This document shows, piece by piece, positions 5,729 to 8,951 of a DNA stretch of 8,951 bases. Under the pieces are notes generated by a model. The model was not told the DNA's origin. It saw only the letters and a program-made list of their open reading frames with translations, and searched no databases. The DNA comes from Faecalibacterium sp. (GTDB lineage: Bacteria; Bacillota; Clostridia; Oscillospirales; Ruminococcaceae): the NCBI GenBank assembly GCA_017483235.1, contig JAFULE010000031.1:1-8951 (forward strand). The letters run 5' to 3'. Position 1 is the stretch's first letter. Every line of letters starts with the position of its first letter. A program made the position numbers and the translations under genes.

Positions 5729-7114
5729 AAATTTCTGGAATTTAAACATGACGTGGCAGCGGCACAGCTGGTTGCCCGTATTTACGATACGCCGCCCCTT
5801 GCATTTGTACACAGCTTTGGCTGTCAGCAGAATGTAAACGATGGTGAGCGCATCAAGGGCGTTTTGACCGATATTGGTTACGGGCTGTGTGATAAGCCCG
5901 ACGACGCCGATCTTATTCTGTTCAATACTTGTGCGGTGCGCGAACATGCCGAGCAGCGTGTGTTTGGCAACGTGGGCGCATTGAAAGCATTGAAAGAAAA
6001 AAAGCCCGGCCTGATCATCGGCCTGTGCGGCTGCATGGCAAACCAGCAGCATATTGTGGACAAGCTGCGGAAAAGCTATCCCTATGTGGATCTGGTCTTC
6101 GGTGTGGACGGCATCGACACCTTGCCCCAATTACTGGTACAAAAGCTGGCCGGCCAGAAAAAGCGCATTCTGATGGATCCGGCCCAGCGCCCGGTCATCG
6201 TGGAAAATATCCCCATCCGCCGCGAAAGCGAGTTCCGTGCGTGGCTGCCCATTATGTACGGCTGCGACAACTTCTGCACCTATTGCATCGTGCCGTATGT
6301 ACGCGGGCGGGAAAAAAGCCGCAAGAGTGCCGACATACTGGCTGAATTCAAGGGGCTGGTGGCAGCCGGCTACAAAGAGATCACCCTGCTGGGCCAGAAT
6401 GTGAACAGCTACGGCAAGGGCCTTGAGGAAGAGATTGATTTTTCCGATCTGCTCAAACTGCTGTGCACGGTGCCGGGGGATTATCACATCCGGTTTATGA
6501 CCAGCCATCCGAAGGATGCTAGCCGAAAGCTGATCGACACCATCGCGGCCGAGCCCCGACTGTGCAAGCATATCCATCTGCCGGTACAGTGCGGTTCCGA
6601 TCGTCTCTTGGCCGAAATGAACCGTCGTTATACGGTACAGCAGTATCTCGATCTGATCGAGTATGCCCGCAAAACGATCCCCGACGTGACCTTCTCCAGC
6701 GATATCATCGTTGGCTTCCCGGGGGAAACCGAAGAGGATTTTGCCGCAACTCTGCGCCTGATCGAGCAGGTGGGGTATATGCAGTTGTTCACCTTCATCT
6801 ACTCCAAGCGCGAAGGCACCAAGGCGGCGCTGATGCCCGATCCCACCACCCGCAAGGAAAAGACCGACCGCATGGAACGACTGCTGAAAACGCAGGAACG
6901 CATCGCCATGGAAAAGGTGACCCAGCAGGTGGGCCAGACGGTGCGGGTTCTGGTGGAAGGTTATGGCCGCAGCGAGGGCAGCATTTCCGGCCGGCTGGAT
7001 AACAATCTGACCGTGGAATTCAAGGCGGATCCTTTGCTGATCGGCGAATATGCCCGCGTAAGGCTGACCGGCACCCGTGCTACGGTGCTGCTTGGCGAGC
7101 TGTGCAGATGCTGA
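5726..7114 (+). CDS. miaB: tRNA-2-methylthio-N6-isopentenyladenosine37 synthase MiaB
   Basis: The 462-residue radical SAM enzyme adds a methylthio group to i6A37 in tRNAs reading UNN codons. Three parts are visible. The N-terminal domain carries the cysteines that hold the auxiliary [4Fe-4S] cluster: Cys33 (FGCQQN), Cys69 (NTCAVRE) and Cys103 (GCMAN). The radical SAM core has CX3CX2C at Cys180, 184 and 187 (YGCDNFCTYCIVPYVRGREKSR region). A C-terminal TRAM RNA-binding domain spans about 403-460. Translation should start at TTG: an in-frame TAA lies 15 bases upstream at 5711, and AAGGAAGG sits 6 bases before the TTG, while the next usual start is a GTG at codon 10. A promoter precedes it. No terminator follows, and the YlbF-family gene starts 54 bases later, so co-transcription is likely. 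Confidence 0.96.
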   Translation: MKFLEFKHDVAAAQLVARIYDTPPLAFVHSFGCQQNVNDGERIKGVLTDIGYGLCDKPDDADLILFNTCAVREHAEQRVFGNVGALKALKEKKPGLIIGLCGCMANQQHIVDKLRKSYPYVDLVFGVDGIDTLPQLLVQKLAGQKKRILMDPAQRPVIVENIPIRRESEFRAWLPIMYGCDNFCTYCIVPYVRGREKSRKSADILAEFKGLVAAGYKEITLLGQNVNSYGKGLEEEIDFSDLLKLLCTVPGDYHIRFMTSHPKDASRKLIDTIAAEPRLCKHIHLPVQCGSDRLLAEMNRRYTVQQYLDLIEYARKTIPDVTFSSDIIVGFPGETEEDFAATLRLIEQVGYMQLFTFIYSKREGTKAALMPDPTTRKEKTDRMERLLKTQERIAMEKVTQQVGQTVRVLVEGYGRSEGSISGRLDNNLTVEFKADPLLIGEYARVRLTGTRATVLLGELCRC

Positions 7115-7133
7115 AATTTGTCTTATTGATTAT

Positions 7134-7146
7134 TGTAAACTTTACA
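7134..7146 (+). other. 13-base palindrome between miaB and the YlbF-family gene
   Basis: TGTAAA-C-TTTACA is perfectly symmetrical about one base. It could be an operator or a chance AT-rich palindrome. A weak promoter (TTGTCT, 17 bases, TTTACA) would overlap it, but the -10 match is poor. Confidence 0.3.
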
Positions 7147-7168
7147 GGAAAAAGGAGATTTTATTACT

Positions 7169-7573
7169 ATGGATTGCATCGAACTGTTTAAGCGTGCTGC
7201 GGTTGCTCTGCAGACCGATCCCCGTTATCTGGCACTGGATCACACCCGCCGTATGAATGATTCCGACGAAAAGCTGCAGAACATGATCGGCGAGTTCAAT
7301 CTGGCCCGTATGGATCTGAACAACGAGATCACCAAGGTTGAGCGTGATGACGCCCGCATTGCCGAGCTGAATGAGAAGATCAACAACCTGTATGCCCAGA
7401 TCATGTCCGACGAGGGTATGGTGGCTTACAACGAGGCCAAGCAGGAGTGCGAAGCGATGATCCGCCACATCGACGAGATCATCAATGTGGCCATGAACGG
7501 CGGCGACCCCATGGCAGTGGAAGCCCCCGATAACTGCACCCATGATTGCTCGACCTGCGGCGGCTGCCACTAA
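7169..7573 (+). CDS. YlbF/YmcA (Com_YlbF) family protein with a four-cysteine tail
   Basis: The 134-residue protein is almost entirely alpha-helical up to about residue 110, with the charged, heptad-like pattern of the Com_YlbF family (for example VERDDARIAELNEKINNLYAQI, about 57-78). In Bacillus, YlbF, YmcA and YaaT (RicF, RicA, RicT) form a complex that helps RNase Y process mRNA and affects competence, sporulation and biofilm formation, and that carries iron-sulfur clusters. The tail here has Cys123, 127, 130 and 133 (CX3CX2CX2C), a plausible cluster or metal site. Position between miaB and mutS is where Bacillus has ymcA, so an RicA-like role is the best guess, but I cannot separate YlbF from YmcA by eye. 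AAGGAG lies 11 bases before the ATG, somewhat far. It likely shares the miaB transcript. Confidence 0.82.
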   Translation: MDCIELFKRAAVALQTDPRYLALDHTRRMNDSDEKLQNMIGEFNLARMDLNNEITKVERDDARIAELNEKINNLYAQIMSDEGMVAYNEAKQECEAMIRHIDEIINVAMNGGDPMAVEAPDNCTHDCSTCGGCH

Positions 7574-7594
7574 CCACTAAAGGATAACGTTCAT

Positions 7595-7640
7595 TTTGCC
7601 GGCATGCCGCTCGCTGTACCGCGGGCGGCTTTGCGGCAAA
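7595..7640 (+). repeat. Large imperfect hairpin upstream of mutS
   Basis: The inner arms GCCGCTCGC (7606-7614) and GCGGGCGGC (7621-7629) pair with one G-U around TGTACC. The outer arms TTTGCCG (7595-7601) and CGGCAAA (7634-7640) pair perfectly, with a 4x4 internal loop between. There is no T run on either strand, so this is not a standard intrinsic terminator. It may be an RNA processing or stability element in the operon. Confidence 0.55.
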
Positions 7641-7676
7641 TACACACATTGCAGTAAGGAAAAAGGTGATCCCGGC

Positions 7677-8951
7677 ATGGCAGAACAGCAGCTGTCACCC
7701 ATGATGCAGCAGTATTTTCAAATCAAAAAACAGCACCCGGACGAGATTTTGTTCTATCGTCTGGGCGATTTCTATGAGATGTTTTTTGACGATGCGATCA
7801 AGGTTTCGAAAGAACTGGATCTGACCCTTACCGGCCGCAACTGCGGCTTGGAAGAGCGTGCCCCCATGTGCGGTGTGCCGTTTCACAGTTACGAAACCTA
7901 TGTGGCGCGCCTGATCGCCAAAGGTTACAAGGTAGCTATCTGCGAGCAGATGGAAGACCCTGCTACCACCAAGGGGCTGGTCAAGCGCGACATCGTGCGT
8001 GTGATCACCCCCGGTACGGTCATTGAAAGCAGCATGCTGCAGGATGATCGCAACAACTACATTTGCAGTGTGTACTTAAAGGGCAAAAAGGCAGGTCTGT
8101 GCTTTGCCGATATCTCCACAGGCGAAGCCCATATCACCGAGCTTTCTTCCGAAAAAATTGCAAATGCCATCATTGCAGAGCTGTGCCGCTGGCAGCCCAG
8201 CGAGGTGCTGATCAGCGAAACCATGCTCAGCTGCAAGGAGGTTACCGCCTATATCAAACAGCATATGAGCTGCTCGGTGGACCTGATCGAAGACGAGCGC
8301 TATGCTCCCGGCGTGATCGACAGCCTGTTGTCGGCCCAGTTTGGGCGCGATTGGGCCAAAACTACGGTCATCGGCGAAGGTGGCATGGCAAGTTTTGCTA
8401 TGGGGGCGCTGCTCAGCTATCTGTATGAGACCCAGAAGAAGGGTGTGGAACGGCTGAAAACGGTGCAGCGTTATTCGGAAGCGCAGTTTATGCGCCTGTC
8501 ACCGGTTACCCGCGCCAATCTGGAACTGACCGAGACGATGCGCGGTCGTGAAAAGCGGGGGACATTGCTGTGGGTTTTGGATAAAACCGAAACGGCCATG
8601 GGCAAGCGTCTGCTGCGCAGCTGGATCGAGCAGCCGCTGATCGACCCGGATGCCATCAACCAGCGACTTTCCGCTGTCAGCGCCCTGGTGCAGGAAACGG
8701 TGAACCGGGCTGAGCTTTCGGATGCGCTGCAATATATCTTTGACATTGAGCGTCTGATGACCCGCACTGTGTATGGTTCGGCCACCCCCAAAGAGATTTT
8801 CTCAATGGCGCAGACCTGCGACTGGCTGCCCCGGCTGAAGGCGCTGGCGGCGGGCTGTGGTAATGCCGAACTTTCCATGCTGGCCGATGCCATCGATCCG
8901 TTGACCGATATCAAGGAAAAAATCTACGCCTGTGTTGACCCCGAAGCCCCT
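7677..8951 (+). CDS. mutS: DNA mismatch repair protein MutS, N-terminal half (cut by window edge)
   Basis: The first 425 codons are present, about half of a typical 860-870-residue MutS. The start MAEQQLSPMMQQYFQIK is characteristic of the family. The mismatch-reading Phe-X-Glu motif is intact as Phe32-Tyr33-Glu34 in LGDFYEMFFDDA, within domain I (about 6-115). PMCGVPFHS and AICEQMEDP are further conserved stretches of domain I. The connector domain follows (about 125-235), then the start of the core and lever domains, with LSPVTRANLELTETMRG at about 269-285. The ATPase domain with its Walker motifs would lie beyond the right edge. MutS recognises mispaired bases and recruits MutL; mutL often follows it in Firmicutes. 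AAAGGTGAT lies 6 bases before the ATG. The gene comes 103 bases after the YlbF-family stop, with a hairpin but no terminator between. Confidence 0.97.
   Translation, partial: MAEQQLSPMMQQYFQIKKQHPDEILFYRLGDFYEMFFDDAIKVSKELDLTLTGRNCGLEERAPMCGVPFHSYETYVARLIAKGYKVAICEQMEDPATTKGLVKRDIVRVITPGTVIESSMLQDDRNNYICSVYLKGKKAGLCFADISTGEAHITELSSEKIANAIIAELCRWQPSEVLISETMLSCKEVTAYIKQHMSCSVDLIEDERYAPGVIDSLLSAQFGRDWAKTTVIGEGGMASFAMGALLSYLYETQKKGVERLKTVQRYSEAQFMRLSPVTRANLELTETMRGREKRGTLLWVLDKTETAMGKRLLRSWIEQPLIDPDAINQRLSAVSALVQETVNRAELSDALQYIFDIERLMTRTVYGSATPKEIFSMAQTCDWLPRLKALAAGCGNAELSMLADAIDPLTDIKEKIYACVDPEAP

Noticed and set aside
5671..5745. A 24-codon frame in the miaB leader overlapping the miaB start
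   Set aside because: It begins about 9 bases after the predicted transcription start with no ribosome binding site, and there is no attenuator-like structure to make it a convincing leader peptide.
7119..7146. A promoter for the YlbF-family gene (TTGTCT, 17 bases, TTTACA)
   Set aside because: The -10 box matches only 3 of 6 consensus bases, unlike the perfect or near-perfect -10 boxes of the other genes here; read-through from miaB is simpler.
1..8951. Mobile elements, CRISPR arrays, toxin-antitoxin or other defence genes, tRNAs
   Set aside because: No transposase, integrase, repeat array, clover-leaf structure or defence-type domain was found; the intergenic regions are short and filled by promoters, leaders and terminators.

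Overview
The window looks like an ordinary stretch of chromosome from an anaerobic Gram-positive Firmicute. My best guess is a moderately GC-rich gut member of the Oscillospiraceae/Ruminococcaceae (Faecalibacterium/Gemmiger-like); this is an inference from gene content and style, not a database match. Pointers are strong AGGAGG-type ribosome binding sites, GTG and TTG starts, near-consensus sigma-A promoters, a PerR-type regulator, a thiamine ECF S-component under a TPP riboswitch, an NfnAB-type flavin/iron-sulfur oxidoreductase, and the miaB - YlbF/YmcA-family gene - mutS order known from Bacillus.

Left half, minus strand (1-3657): reading from right to left, nth (endonuclease III), a 79-residue GlsB/YeaQ-like membrane protein, thiT (thiamine uptake) and the pair nfnA-nfnB (NADH/NADPH/ferredoxin electron balance; nfnB runs off the left edge). 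nth, the membrane protein, thiT and nfnAB each have their own recognisable promoter. thiT is preceded by a complete TPP riboswitch with an intrinsic terminator in its leader, and followed by a very strong terminator with an 18-bp stem. nfnAB has a leader of about 90 bases with two small hairpins, and a possible Rex-type half-site over its -10 box.

Right half, plus strand (3743-8951): a divergent promoter region separates nth from rarA (AAA+ ATPase acting at stalled forks). perR follows with its own promoter and terminator. Then comes a likely operon of miaB (tRNA methylthiotransferase, TTG start), a YlbF-family gene with a four-cysteine tail, and mutS (mismatch repair, cut off by the right edge). 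No terminator is visible between miaB and mutS.

The genes fall into three themes: DNA maintenance (nth, rarA, mutS), iron-sulfur and redox biology (NfnAB, Nth, MiaB, the YlbF-family protein, PerR) and thiamine supply. I saw no mobile elements, CRISPR arrays, phage genes, tRNAs or rRNAs. I did not find a convincing new system; the items worth a second look are regulatory elements and the cysteine tail of the YlbF-family protein.
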